This document shows positions 41,330 through 49,867 of a DNA stretch of 64,000 nucleotides, piece after piece. Each line of letters begins with the position of its first letter. The stretch's first letter is position 1. Under the pieces are notes generated by a model, which was given only the letters and a program-made list of their open reading frames with translations, made no database searches and was not told where the DNA came from. The position numbers and the translations under genes are program-made. Source of the DNA: Brachybacterium fresconis (lineage in GTDB: Bacteria > Actinomycetota > Actinomycetes > Actinomycetales > Dermabacteraceae); assembly GCF_017876515.1 (NCBI RefSeq), contig NZ_JAGIOC010000001.1:1736001-1800000 (forward strand). The letters are read 5' to 3'.

Positions 41330-42004
41330 GTGACCCAGCGCTTCTACATGGGTGTTCGCACCGCCGTGCGCCCCCTCGTCTCGCTCGTCTGGAACCCTCG
41401 GATCACCGGGCTGGAGAACGTGCCGCGCGAGGGCGGGTTCATCATCGCCTCGAACCACCTCTCCAACATCGACAGCTTCGTGATCCCGGTGGCCTTCCCG
41501 CGCCAGATCCGATTCGTCGCCAAGAAGAGCCTGTGGACCCAGAAGGGGCTGAAGGGTCGGATCCTGACGTGGTTCTTCACCGCCGTCGACGCCGTCCCCG
41601 TCGATCGCGAGGCGCTGTCCTCCGGGAAGGGCGCTCTGCAGTCCGCCCAGGTCATCCTCCGCGAGGGCGCCGGGTTCGGCATCTATCCCGAGGGCTCGCG
41701 ATCCAGGGACGGCAAGCTCCACCCGGGAAAGCAGGGCGCGGCCTGGCTCGCCCTCGAATCCGGGCGCCCGATCATCCCCGTCGGCCTCAAGGGCACCCAG
41801 GAGCTGATGAAGCTGAAGCTGCCCGAGCGGGGGGCGGTCACCGTGCGCATCGGGGCGCCGATCGATTTCAGCGACCTCGACCCCGCCGCCTCCAAGGGGA
41901 AGAAGCGCCGCCTGATGACCGCACGGATCATGGACGAGATCCAGGCGCTGTCCGGCCAGCAGCGCTCCGACGTCCCCACCTCCTCCGCCCGCTCGGAGTT
42001 CTGA
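41330..42004 (+). CDS. PlsC-type 1-acylglycerol-3-phosphate acyltransferase
   Basis: A 224-residue protein from GTG 41330, behind AGGAGG. The acyltransferase motifs are NHLSNID (block I, ~42-48), FVAKKSLW, and YPEGSRSRDGKLHPGKQGA (block III), with IIPVGLKGT as block IV. It transfers an acyl chain to lysophosphatidic acid or a related glycerolipid at the membrane. TATATCC shortly upstream could be part of its promoter. A longer frame reaching back to 39044 is a shadow of the oxidoreductase gene. Confidence 0.9.
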   Translation: MTQRFYMGVRTAVRPLVSLVWNPRITGLENVPREGGFIIASNHLSNIDSFVIPVAFPRQIRFVAKKSLWTQKGLKGRILTWFFTAVDAVPVDREALSSGKGALQSAQVILREGAGFGIYPEGSRSRDGKLHPGKQGAAWLALESGRPIIPVGLKGTQELMKLKLPERGAVTVRIGAPIDFSDLDPAASKGKKRRLMTARIMDEIQALSGQQRSDVPTSSARSEF

Positions 42005-42109
42005 GCGCTCTCCCGCCCCCGCCGGGACCACGGCGGACCCCGTAGGATCGGGGCAGGCCGCGCGCATCCCGGGCGCGGCCGATGTCCGGACCGCACCCGA
42101 GGAGAACAG

Positions 42110-42493
42110 ATGGCAGTCGTCGTCGGATTCATCCCCACCGAGGTGGGCTTCAAGGCGCTGGCGGCCGCACGCGAACAGGCGGAACGACGCGGCGGCCCGC
42201 TGATCGTCGTCAACGTGGTGCGCGAGGGTGTCCAGGAGGATCCCCGCCACGCCGATGATCAGCAGCTCGAGATCGCCCGGGACCAGCTGCGACAGTCCTC
42301 CGTGCGGGTCGCGATGCGCCAGGAGCACACCGAGGACGACATCGCCGACGTGCTGCTGGACGTGGTCGAGGAGGAGAAGGCCGAGCTGCTCGTGCTCGGC
42401 ATCCGACACCAGAACGATCTCGCCCGCCACCTGTTGGGTCTGACCGTGCAGAAGCTGCTGCTCTCCTCCCCCAGCGAGGTCCTCGTCGTTTGA
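42110..42493 (+). CDS. Universal stress protein (UspA family)
   Basis: A 127-residue single-domain protein. MAVVVGFIPTEVGFKALAAA forms the first strand and helix, and ELLVLGIRHQNDLARHLLGL continues to QKLLLSSPSEVLVV. The usual ATP-binding motif G-x2-G-x9-G-S is changed to GIRHQNDLARHLLG, so nucleotide binding is doubtful. The start is behind GAGGAGAAC. It follows the acyltransferase by 105 bp and could share a transcript. Confidence 0.88.
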   Translation: MAVVVGFIPTEVGFKALAAAREQAERRGGPLIVVNVVREGVQEDPRHADDQQLEIARDQLRQSSVRVAMRQEHTEDDIADVLLDVVEEEKAELLVLGIRHQNDLARHLLGLTVQKLLLSSPSEVLVV

Positions 42494-42640
42494 CGGTGCC
42501 CGGTTCCCGCTCCGGCACAGTGGCCGAACCGCGGACTCTGCGCGAGAATGATGCCAGGACACCGCTGTCGCTACGGCCCGCCATGAGACCTGATGGTGCG
42601 TGCTGGGGCAGCCATTGCTTCGCAGGATGCAGGGGGATCC

Positions 42641-43729
42641 ATGGCTCGGGCCACGACGATCGATCGCGATGCCTGGCTGGGGTATCGCTGGGCCAGGCAC
42701 GGCCTGGGCGGCGATGCGGTGAACGGTGACCTCGACGATCTGTTGGTGCTCGGGGTGCAGGGGAACCGGCAGTCCCGTGGCGAACACGCACTGTCTCAGC
42801 GCGTCGAGCATGTCCGTGACACCGCGGTCGCCGATGCGATCACCCCCGAGGGGCCGCTGGTGTGCCTGTGGTCGGTGCGCGGTGCTCCCCACGCCCACCG
42901 TGCAGAACAGCTCGATCTGGTGCGCGATGCCTTGGAACCCTCGGCGTCCGACGACGGCGGCCCCGAGTTCGTCCGGGCCGTCGACGACGTCGCGGAGGCG
43001 CTCGCGGGGATCGTCACGCCCGGGATGTCCAAGGGAGAGGCCAGCCGTCGGGTCAGCGACTCCGTGGCGCCGTCCCTGGTGACGTGGTGTGCACGGTGCC
43101 GAGCTCGGCACGTGGACGACGAAGTCTTCCGAGCGGCCGGTCGACGGGCCCAGATCGTGCTGGGGAGCGAGGGGCGCACGACGACCCTGTCTCCGAAGCC
43201 GATAGTCACCCAGGAATCGGTGGAGTCCCCCCGCGAACGGCTCCTGGCAACCTTCTTCCGCGTCAACGGACCGCTGACCAGGACCATCTATCGCGAGTGG
43301 AACCACGCCGGCGTCCACAGCGTCGGCCGGTCGTGGGAAGACCTCGGCGACGAGCTGGTCCGCGTCCAGGTCGGGTCGGCGCGCTATGACCTCCCCGGGT
43401 CACTGCTGCCCCTGATGGACGCAGCGCCGTCGGCCCGAGGGGTCGCCCTGGTCCCCTCGAACGACCCGTACCTGCGCCAGACCGATCGTGCCCTTCTGGT
43501 GCCGGAGGCCGGCCGTAGGAAGAAGGTGTTCACAGCCCTGTCGGGGCCCGGCGCCCTGCTGGTGGATGGTGAGATCGCCGGGATCTGGAGATACCGTCGT
43601 TCGGCGGCGGAGGTGACCATCGAGCTGTTCGACCCGGTGCACGCTGCGCAGAAGACGGCGGCCGAGGCGCGGGCGGCGGCGATGGCATCGTCGACCGGCG
43701 ACGACAGCCCGACCGTCATCTGGTCGTAG
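42641..43729 (+). CDS. Winged-helix DNA-binding domain protein (YcaQ/AlkX-like)
   Basis: A 362-residue protein from ATG 42641, behind CAGGGGG; an in-frame start at 42593 is possible. It has the plan of the HTH_42 family: an N-terminal region with WSVRGAPHAHRAEQLDLVRD, a middle winged helix and a C-terminal beta region with GVALVPSNDPYLRQTDRALL and GEIAGIWRYRR. Relatives such as YcaQ (AlkX) unhook DNA interstrand crosslinks. I do not see a QxQ-type catalytic motif with certainty, so glycosylase activity is only inferred. It stands alone and ends in a bidirectional terminator facing the catalase gene. Confidence 0.75.
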   Translation: MARATTIDRDAWLGYRWARHGLGGDAVNGDLDDLLVLGVQGNRQSRGEHALSQRVEHVRDTAVADAITPEGPLVCLWSVRGAPHAHRAEQLDLVRDALEPSASDDGGPEFVRAVDDVAEALAGIVTPGMSKGEASRRVSDSVAPSLVTWCARCRARHVDDEVFRAAGRRAQIVLGSEGRTTTLSPKPIVTQESVESPRERLLATFFRVNGPLTRTIYREWNHAGVHSVGRSWEDLGDELVRVQVGSARYDLPGSLLPLMDAAPSARGVALVPSNDPYLRQTDRALLVPEAGRRKKVFTALSGPGALLVDGEIAGIWRYRRSAAEVTIELFDPVHAAQKTAAEARAAAMASSTGDDSPTVIWS

Positions 43730-43753
43730 AGCACGACCGCCGAACGCGCAGAC

Positions 43754-43795
43754 GACGACGCGGCCCGCCCCCAGGAGGGGACCGGCCGCGTCGTC
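43754..43795. terminator. Bidirectional terminator
   Basis: GACGACGCGGCC pairs perfectly over 12 bp with GGCCGCGTCGTC around an 18-nt loop, between the convergent YcaQ-like and catalase genes. Confidence 0.7.
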
Positions 43796-43841
43796 ATGGG
43801 AGACCGAGGCCATGCTCATCGCACGACCCCGGATCACCGGA

Positions 43842-45335
43842 TCAGGCGTCCAGCGGGTCGCCGCCCGGCTGGTCGTCGGCCGCGACGGTGCCGATCGCCT
43901 TCTCGATGCGCTCACCGATGTTCTGGTCGATGTTCTTCCAGTACTGGATCGCGTTGGACAGCACCGGCTCCTCCACCGTGCTCAGACCGCCGGAGACGGT
44001 CTCGACCAGGCGCTCGCGGGAGGCATCGTCCAGGACCTCCCGGACCATGATCCCGGGCTGGACGAAGTCACCGTCCTCGGCGTGCAGGGAGTAGGCGGCG
44101 CGGACCATCTCGCCGTCGGCCTCCCAGCCGTTGTCGACCGGACCCTGCTCGTTCTGGTACTTGCGACCGTAGGAGTTCGGGGCGTACACGGGCTGGTCGC
44201 CGCTGTGGAAGAACTCCATCGCCCCCTCCTTGTCGTAGGAGTTGGTGGGAACGATCGGGCGGTTCACCGGCAGCTGGTTGAAGTTGGTGCCGATGCGGTT
44301 GCGCTGCGCATCCGGGTAGGAGAACGAGCGGCCCAGCAGCATCTTGTCCGGGGAGAGCCCGATGCCCGGCACCGTGTTAGAGGGGCTGAAGGCGGCCTGC
44401 TCGATCTGGGCGAAGTGGTTCGTCGGGTTCTCGTTCAGCGTGACCGTGCCGACCTTGATCAGCGGGTAGTCCGAGTGCGGGACCGTCTTGGTGAGGTCGA
44501 AGATGTTGAAGCGGTAGGTCTTCGCATCCTCGTACGGGATCACCTGCACCGAGAGGGTCCAGCTGGGGAAGTCGCCCTGGGCGATCGACTCGAAGAGGTC
44601 GCGGCGGTGGTAGTCGCCGTCGACGCCGGCGAGGCGGTCGGCCTCCTCGTTGCTGAGGAACTCCATGCCCTGGTCCGTGTGGAAGTGGTACTTGACCCAG
44701 AACTTCTCGCCGGACTCGTTGATCCACATGTAGGTGTGGGAGCCGTAGCCGTTCATGTGGCGCCAGGACTTCGGCAGCCCGCGGTCGCCCATCACGTAGG
44801 TGACCTGGTGCGCGCTCTCGGGCACGGAGGTCCAGAAGTCCCACTGCATGGTGTTCGAGCGCAGTCCGGAGTCCGGGAGCCGCTTCTGGGAGTGGATGAA
44901 GTCGGGGAACTTCATGGGGTCGCGCACGAAGAAGACCGGCGTGTTGTTGCCGACCAGATCGTAGTTGCCCTCCTGGGTGTAGAACTTCATCGAGAAGCCG
45001 CGCACGTCGCGCCAGGTGTCGGGCGAGCCGAGCTCACCGGCGACGGTGGAGAAGCGCTGCACCATGGGGGTCTTGCGGCCCGGCTGGAACAGATCCGCCT
45101 TGGTGTACTTCGAGACGTCCTCGGTCACCTCGAGCACGCCGAAGGCGCCCGAGCCCTTCGCGTGGGGGCTGCGCTCCGGAACGCGCTCGCGGTCGAAGCG
45201 GGCGAGCTTCTCGACCAGGTTGGCGTCATGGAGCAGCAGCGGGCCGTCGGCGCCGATGCTCAGCGAGTGGGCGTCGGACTCGCGGGGAGCACCGGACTCC
45301 GTGGTGCTCGGGATCTTCGGGTCGAAGTCGGTCAT
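43842..45335 (-). CDS. Heme catalase, small-subunit type
   Basis: A 497-residue catalase from ATG 45335 (GGAG 6 nt upstream; an ATG at 45341 abuts the site). The active-site segment [20 protein letters not shown] holds the distal His, and [20 protein letters not shown] the distal Asn. The proximal heme Tyr is in [18 protein letters not shown]. The size and sequence fit clade 3. It destroys hydrogen peroxide in the cytoplasm. It lies 112 bp downstream of a Fur/PerR-family gene on the same strand, the arrangement usual for peroxide-responsive catalase control. Confidence 0.95.
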   Translation of the reverse strand: MTDFDPKIPSTTESGAPRESDAHSLSIGADGPLLLHDANLVEKLARFDRERVPERSPHAKGSGAFGVLEVTEDVSKYTKADLFQPGRKTPMVQRFSTVAGELGSPDTWRDVRGFSMKFYTQEGNYDLVGNNTPVFFVRDPMKFPDFIHSQKRLPDSGLRSNTMQWDFWTSVPESAHQVTYVMGDRGLPKSWRHMNGYGSHTYMWINESGEKFWVKYHFHTDQGMEFLSNEEADRLAGVDGDYHRRDLFESIAQGDFPSWTLSVQVIPYEDAKTYRFNIFDLTKTVPHSDYPLIKVGTVTLNENPTNHFAQIEQAAFSPSNTVPGIGLSPDKMLLGRSFSYPDAQRNRIGTNFNQLPVNRPIVPTNSYDKEGAMEFFHSGDQPVYAPNSYGRKYQNEQGPVDNGWEADGEMVRAAYSLHAEDGDFVQPGIMVREVLDDASRERLVETVSGGLSTVEEPVLSNAIQYWKNIDQNIGERIEKAIGTVAADDQPGGDPLDA

Positions 45336-45447
45336 GTGCATCTCCTGTGGTCGTGCGGTTTCTGACAGGTCGTAACGAAACGTTCGGATAGGTCGGGTAG
45401 GGGTCAGATGTCCCTGACTGCCAGGCCCTGTCACCAGGGCCGGAGGC

Positions 45448-45957
45448 TCAGGGGGTCTCGGGGGTGCGGTGCGCGGTGGTCTCCGACGGGGCGGGCGCAC
45501 CGGTCGGCACCGCCGCAGGCGTCGCAGAGGAGGCGGTCTTCGCCGCTCGGCACTCGGAGCACACGCCGCGGTAGACGACGTCGGCGATCTCGATCTCGAA
45601 GCCGTGGTCGTCGTGCGGGATCAGGCAGGGGGCCTCGCCGATCGCACAGGGAACGTCCTCCAGGCGGCCGCATTCGCGGCACACCAGGTGATGGTGGTTG
45701 TCGTGGCGGTGCAGCTCGTACTGCATGCTGCGGCCGCCGAGGGAGACCCGGCGCAGCAGCTCGGCGTCCGACAGTGCGTTCAGCACGTCATAGACGGCCT
45801 GCCGGGAGACGGTGCCCAGACGTTCGCGGACCTGCCGGGCGATGACCTCGGCGTCGGCATGGGGATGAGCGGCAACCGCGTCCAGCGTCGCGAGCCGCGG
45901 AGCGGTCACGCGAAGTCCGGCACCTCGCAGGGCGGAGGTGTGGTCGATGCTCGGCAT
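45448..45957 (-). CDS. Fur-family regulator (Fur/PerR type) upstream of catalase
   Basis: A 169-residue protein. The winged helix (~5-75) includes [20 protein letters not shown] and [20 protein letters not shown]. The dimer domain carries [20 protein letters not shown] (metal ligands and first CxxC) and a second CxxC in [11 protein letters not shown]. The C-terminal ~35 residues are an Ala/Pro/Thr tail not seen in short Fur proteins. It probably senses iron or peroxide and controls itself and the catalase. TTGAAC-17-TAGCAT ends 6 nt before the ATG, so its mRNA is probably leaderless. Confidence 0.92.
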   Translation of the reverse strand: MPSIDHTSALRGAGLRVTAPRLATLDAVAAHPHADAEVIARQVRERLGTVSRQAVYDVLNALSDAELLRRVSLGGRSMQYELHRHDNHHHLVCRECGRLEDVPCAIGEAPCLIPHDDHGFEIEIADVVYRGVCSECRAAKTASSATPAAVPTGAPAPSETTAHRTPETP

Positions 45958-45963
45958 GGCTCG

Positions 45964-45992
45964 ATGCTATCCGCTTTTCTGGACTTGTTCAA
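45964..45992 (-). promoter_or_regulatory. Promoter of the fur-catalase unit
   Basis: On the minus strand TTGAAC (45987-45992) is spaced 17 nt from TAGCAT (45964-45969), and the ATG begins 6 nt after the -10. This is the best-formed sigma-70-type promoter seen in the window. AT-rich sequence around it may hold the Fur-family operator. Confidence 0.65.
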
Positions 45993-46290
45993 GAAACGGA
46001 AGTGTTCTGGAGGGACCGAGGAACGGTGAGGACGACCGATCCATCGATCGATCGTCACTCTGCCGCTGGGACGCTCCCGCCATCCCACTGGCGGCACCCG
46101 ACCACTTGATCGGTTGCCGGGAGGCCACCACCGATAGTCTGTCGCGGTCGCTTCGCAGTGTCCTCGAAATCCATGGCGAGGCGACCCCTGGGAAGGGACG
46201 CCTTCATCCTTCTACGGCGGGATGAGGGCATCTGCCACGGGCAGCACGTCCGGTCATGGGTCACCGTCGACACGGCCGGACACGACGAAG

Positions 46291-46322
46291 CGCCCCCGCT
46301 CAGCTCTCGCTGGGCGGGGGCG
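46291..46322. terminator. Hairpin in a gene-free gap
   Basis: CGCCCCCGCTCAGC pairs with GCTGGGCGGGGGCG (one G-U) around a 4-nt loop. It lies 71 bp past the stop of the small minus-strand gene at 46393. The rest of 45993-46392 shows no supported gene. Confidence 0.65.
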
Positions 46323-46392
46323 ATCTCTCTGATTCGCGCTGACCTCGTCCATTGTCAGATTTCGCGCGCCCGTCCAGGCACTCTTATCCGCG

Positions 46393-46608
46393 TCAGCCGT
46401 GAATGGCGAGGCGGTGGACTCGCGCGTCCCCGACGTCCATCGCCTCGCCGATCTCCATGCGATCGAGGCACCAGCGCAGGTGCCAATGCGGCTCACGGTC
46501 GGCGTTCGCGTACCCCTCCTCGAGGAGGTAGTCGGCTGCCGGCCCGGTCGAGGGGAACTCGCCTTCCCCGTCGGGAGTCTCGACGGCGAACTCAGCTGTG
46601 GTGGTCAT
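46393..46608 (-). CDS. Small hypothetical protein (71 aa)
   Basis: ATG at 46608 begins MTTTAEFAVETPDGEGEFPS and continues ADYLLEEGYANADREPHWHL; the protein is acidic and soluble. No signal, membrane segment or known motif is visible. A hairpin follows the stop, which supports a real gene, but no strong ribosome-binding site is seen. It is divergent from the next small gene, with 86 bp between the starts. Confidence 0.45.
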   Translation of the reverse strand: MTTTAEFAVETPDGEGEFPSTGPAADYLLEEGYANADREPHWHLRWCLDRMEIGEAMDVGDARVHRLAIHG

Positions 46609-46694
46609 GGTGCGAAGCCTAGATCGCGGACGGGCCCTGACCAATGCGCTCTGATCCGGCACGCTGGACCCCGACGACGGGAGGACAGCAAGCG

Positions 46695-46955
46695 ATGAGC
46701 ACCGCGGGCGAACGCCTCGAGGCAACTGTATGGCTCGACGCCAGGAACCCGGACCTCCCCGCGGCACGTCGCACCGCTTTCTATACGGCCGTCGACGAGT
46801 ACTACACGCAGCACCCGATCGCGGACCCGCGCCCCCAGGCGCTCGACATTCTGAAGCAAGATGCTCGTGTCTTCGCCGAGATCCTCGACTCCATCCTCGG
46901 CAAGGATCAGCCACCGACTGATCAGGTGGCGCCGGTCACCCCGTGTGCACGATGA
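46695..46955 (+). CDS. Small hypothetical protein (86 aa)
   Basis: ATG at 46695 follows GGAGGACAGCAAGCG, a good ribosome-binding site. The product begins MSTAGERLEATVWLDARNPD and contains RTAFYTAVDEYYTQHPIADP; it is helical and acidic, with no recognised family. A hairpin at 46975 ends the unit. It lies between the divergent small gene and tRNA-Thr. Confidence 0.5.
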   Translation: MSTAGERLEATVWLDARNPDLPAARRTAFYTAVDEYYTQHPIADPRPQALDILKQDARVFAEILDSILGKDQPPTDQVAPVTPCAR

Positions 46956-46974
46956 ACACACGATGAATGCCATC

Positions 46975-47004
46975 GACCCCACCGAGCTGCTGCTGGGTGG
47001 GGTC
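46975..47004. terminator. Terminator after the 86-aa gene
   Basis: GACCCCACC pairs perfectly with GGTGGGGTC around a 12-nt loop, followed by TATC. It may also end the tRNA-Thr transcript, which runs in from the other side. Confidence 0.65.
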
Positions 47005-47022
47005 TATCAAGTCTGTGGCCTG

Positions 47023-47098
47023 TGGAGCCGCCTGCCGGAATCGAACCGGCGACCTATTCATTACGAGTGAATCGCTCTACCGACTGAGCTAAGGCGGC
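47023..47098 (-). tRNA. tRNA-Thr (anticodon CGT)
   Basis: The minus strand gives GCCGCCT paired with AGGCGGC, D-arm AGCTCAGTCGGTAGAGC, anticodon loop CTCGTAA in a 5-bp ATTCA/TGAAT stem, and T-arm GCCGGTTCGATTCCGGC. Discriminator T and CCA are encoded. Confidence 0.95.
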
Positions 47099-47221
47099 GT
47101 TCCCGCCGGTCACGCGGCGGACCGCATCACTGTACGGGACGCGAGGCGGCGGGCGCAAAGCGATCGGGAGCGATCCCCATCACGCCCCGTCGTCCGATGC
47201 CCTCACGTACCCGGCGCCCGC

Positions 47222-48856
47222 TCAGCAGGTGAAGCCGTCCTCGGGCACCGTGTCCTCGAGGAGGTAGGCGTCGACCTGCTCCTCGATGCAGCCGCCGGAG
47301 CGCCCGTAGGCGGTGTGGCCGTTGCCCTCGAAGGTCATGTGCACGCCGCTGTCCAGCTGCTCGGCGAGGCCGACGGACCACTCGTACGGCGTGGCCGGGT
47401 CGCCGGTCGTGCCGATCACGAGGATGGGATCCGCGCCCTCGGCAGAGATCGGGGCGGGCTCGCGCAGCGGCGGGACGGGCCACTGGGCGCAGCCGTCCCC
47501 GCCCATCACGGGGCCGAAGGTCGGGAACTCCTCGGCCAGGCGCTCGGCCTCCTGCTCCTGCCACTGCTCGTCCGCGATGCCGGGATGATCCAGACAGTTG
47601 ATGGCGGTGATCGCGTAGGTGGCGTTCGTGCGATAGGACCCGTCGTCCTGTCGACCGGCGGACTGGTCGGCGAGGTTCAGCAGCGCCTCGCCGTCCCCGT
47701 TCATCCCCGCGGTGAGGGCGTCGCGACCGGTCGGCCAGAGCTCGTCGCCGTACATCAGCATCAGCACGGCGGAGCGCGCGAGCGCGCCGGTCAGCGGGCG
47801 GTCCGGGTCGCCGGTGTCCAGGGGGTTCTCGTCGACGGCGGCGAAGAAGGCCTGCAGCTGCTGCTTCCCCTCCTCGACATCACCCTTGAGCGGGCAGGAA
47901 TCGGCGTTCTCGAGGCAGTCCTCGACGAAAGCGCTGGTCGCCTTCTCGAAACCCTCGGCCTGCCCGGCCGTGAGCTCGTCCATGGTGATCGTGGGGTCGA
48001 TCGCCCCGTCGAGCACGAAGTGCCCCACCCGATCGGCGTACAGATCCGCGTAGGTCGACCCGAGATAGGTGCCGTAGGAGTACCCGAAGTAGTCGAGCTT
48101 CTCGGAATCCAGGGCCGCGCGGAGCACGTCCATGTCCCGCGCGGTGGAGTAGGTGTCGAGGTAGGGCAGCACGTCGCCGGAGTTCGCCTCGCAGGCCTCG
48201 GCGATCTTCGCGCCCCACTTCTGGGACATCTCCTCGGCCTCGGCAGTGCCCGGCTCCGCGGTCTCGGCGCGGTACTGGTCGGTCTCCTCGTCGCTGAGGC
48301 ACTCGATCCCGGCGGAGCGCGACACGCCCCGCGGGTCGAAGCCGACCACGTCGTAGGCACTGCGCACCTCCGGGGAGAACAGGTACGGGACCGACTCCAG
48401 GAAGTCCACGCCGGAGCCGCCGGGACCGCCCGGGTTGACCACGAGGGACCCGGCGTCCTGCTCGCTGCCGGCCAGGCGACCGACCGCGATCTCGATGTCG
48501 CCCTGGGAGGGGTCGTCCCACGCCAGCGGGACGGTGATCGTCCCGCACTCGGCGTCCTCGGCCATGAGGTCCTCGCACGGCCCCCACTCGATGTCCTGCT
48601 CGTAGTACTCGGCGTACGCCGGATCCGAGGCGGGGTCCGAGGGCAGGTCCTGGGCGGCGGAGGTGCCGAGGTCGTCGAGCGGAAGATCCGCCTGCTCACC
48701 CGGCGCGTGCTGACCCGCACCGCTCTCCTCCTCCGAGGCCGAGGGGGATTCCTGCTCGCCGCCGAGGTCGGTGCATCCGCTCAGCAGCAGGACGGTCCCC
48801 GCTGCTGCCGCGGTCAGTCGGGTCAGCGTCCGTCGCGACAGAGCGGCGAGTGTCAT
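47222..48856 (-). CDS. Secreted S33-family peptidase lipoprotein (tripeptidyl aminopeptidase-like)
   Basis: A 544-residue protein. A signal peptide ends in lipobox LLSGC (Cys28), followed by an acidic linker to ~70. The alpha/beta-hydrolase fold has the oxyanion region NPGGPGGSG (~141-149), VVGFDPRGVSRS, and the nucleophile elbow GYSYGTYLG with Ser260. The TAP-like C-terminal domain includes DPILVIGTTGDPATPYEWSV (acid) and FEGNGHTAYGRSGGCIEE (His). It would remove N-terminal tripeptides or similar fragments outside the cell. It matches the SlpD/Tap-type proteins of Streptomyces. It stands alone between tRNA-Thr and an ABC exporter. Confidence 0.92.
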   Translation of the reverse strand: MTLAALSRRTLTRLTAAAAGTVLLLSGCTDLGGEQESPSASEEESGAGQHAPGEQADLPLDDLGTSAAQDLPSDPASDPAYAEYYEQDIEWGPCEDLMAEDAECGTITVPLAWDDPSQGDIEIAVGRLAGSEQDAGSLVVNPGGPGGSGVDFLESVPYLFSPEVRSAYDVVGFDPRGVSRSAGIECLSDEETDQYRAETAEPGTAEAEEMSQKWGAKIAEACEANSGDVLPYLDTYSTARDMDVLRAALDSEKLDYFGYSYGTYLGSTYADLYADRVGHFVLDGAIDPTITMDELTAGQAEGFEKATSAFVEDCLENADSCPLKGDVEEGKQQLQAFFAAVDENPLDTGDPDRPLTGALARSAVLMLMYGDELWPTGRDALTAGMNGDGEALLNLADQSAGRQDDGSYRTNATYAITAINCLDHPGIADEQWQEQEAERLAEEFPTFGPVMGGDGCAQWPVPPLREPAPISAEGADPILVIGTTGDPATPYEWSVGLAEQLDSGVHMTFEGNGHTAYGRSGGCIEEQVDAYLLEDTVPEDGFTC

Positions 48857-48971
48857 ACGGGAGTTCCTTGTCCTGGGGAGCGGGAGCGGGTCCGGGGAGC
48901 AGAGGCGAGGGGCCTCCTCGGCCGCCGACCGCCGCCATCCTAGGCCTCCCGCAGCCCCGGGGCGGGGAGGA

Positions 48972-49706
48972 TCATCCGACCTCGCGGTGGTTCCAACGCC
49001 AGGCTCCGTAGGCGGCGGGAAGGATCACCAGCAGCACGAGCGGGATCAGCTCGAAGGCCCCGGCCGTCCCGTCGGCGAGCGCCACGGAGGCCGTCTGCAG
49101 GTCCAGAGCGCGCACCACGTCCACGACCGTCTCCGATCCAGTGATCATCGCGACGCCGCTCGCGGTGGCGATGACAAAGGGGAAGCCGATCGCGGCGAGC
49201 AGGCCCAGCACGGTGGACTGCAGGGCGAGACCCATGGCGAGGGAGAACAGCAGGACGGCGGCGAGCCCGGCGAGCTGGGTGGTGAACACGTCCTCGAGGG
49301 AGTCGAACCGGGCGCCGTCGCCGATCAGGTCCCCGCCGATCCAGGTGGCCACGGCGGCCAGACCGATCGACAGCAGCACGAGGACGGCGATCACCACGAT
49401 GGCGGCGATGACCTTCGAGGCCAGCACCCCGCCGCGGCCGGGTCGCTGGAGGAAGGTGTTCTGGATCGAGCCGTCGGACCACTCCCCCGCGATCATCATG
49501 ACGGTGATGATCGGGATGATCAGCGACAGCGGCAGGGACAGGACGATGACGGAGACCTCGACGTCGGAGGTGGCGTCGGGCATGAAAGCGGGCTGGACGA
49601 GCCCGCCGAGGGCGGCGAAGGCCACGATCAGCAGCAGGGAGATCGCCATCAGGATGGCGGCGCCGCGGGTGTCGAGATGGGCGCGGATGTCGAGAGCGGG
49701 TCTCAT
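48972..49706 (-). CDS. ABC-2 type transporter permease
   Basis: A 244-residue membrane protein with six helices. The start MRPALDIRAHLDTRGAAILM and EWSDGSIQNTFLQRPGRGGV are typical of ABC-2 permeases that pair with a DrrA-like ATPase. The ATPase gene lies immediately upstream, with a 161-bp spacer containing a hexanucleotide repeat. Together they probably export a hydrophobic compound or peptide antibiotic. The divergent two-component system may control them. Confidence 0.85.
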   Translation of the reverse strand: MRPALDIRAHLDTRGAAILMAISLLLIVAFAALGGLVQPAFMPDATSDVEVSVIVLSLPLSLIIPIITVMMIAGEWSDGSIQNTFLQRPGRGGVLASKVIAAIVVIAVLVLLSIGLAAVATWIGGDLIGDGARFDSLEDVFTTQLAGLAAVLLFSLAMGLALQSTVLGLLAAIGFPFVIATASGVAMITGSETVVDVVRALDLQTASVALADGTAGAFELIPLVLLVILPAAYGAWRWNHREVG

Positions 49707-49808
49707 GGGTCTCTCCTCGAAGAGGGATGCGAAGACATGGAGGGCGGGACCGGGTTCAGGGCCGGGTGGTGGCCCGGATCAGGGCCCGGTGCGGGCCGGG
49801 ATCGGAGC

Positions 49809-49850
49809 CGGGTGCGGGTACGGGTACGGGTGCGGGTGCGGGTGCGGGTG
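49809..49850. repeat. Hexanucleotide tandem repeat (seven units)
   Basis: CGGGTG/CGGGTA units run without interruption for 42 bp, with two TA-type and five TG-type copies. It lies in the spacer between the ABC ATPase and its permease, in a wider GGGCCGGG-rich stretch (49740-49865). Confidence 0.92.
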
Positions 49851-49867
49851 GCGAACGGGAGCCGGGT

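Noticed and set aside
39245-43318. Very long minus-strand frame of over 1300 codons
   Set aside because: Only the part up to 41074 reads as a Gfo/Idh/MocA protein. The rest runs antisense to the acyltransferase, stress protein and YcaQ-like genes and is a GC-driven shadow.
46158-46622. 154-codon plus-strand frame
   Set aside because: It overlaps the minus-strand 71-residue gene and a hairpin, and is Arg/Ser/Gly-rich without protein-like features.
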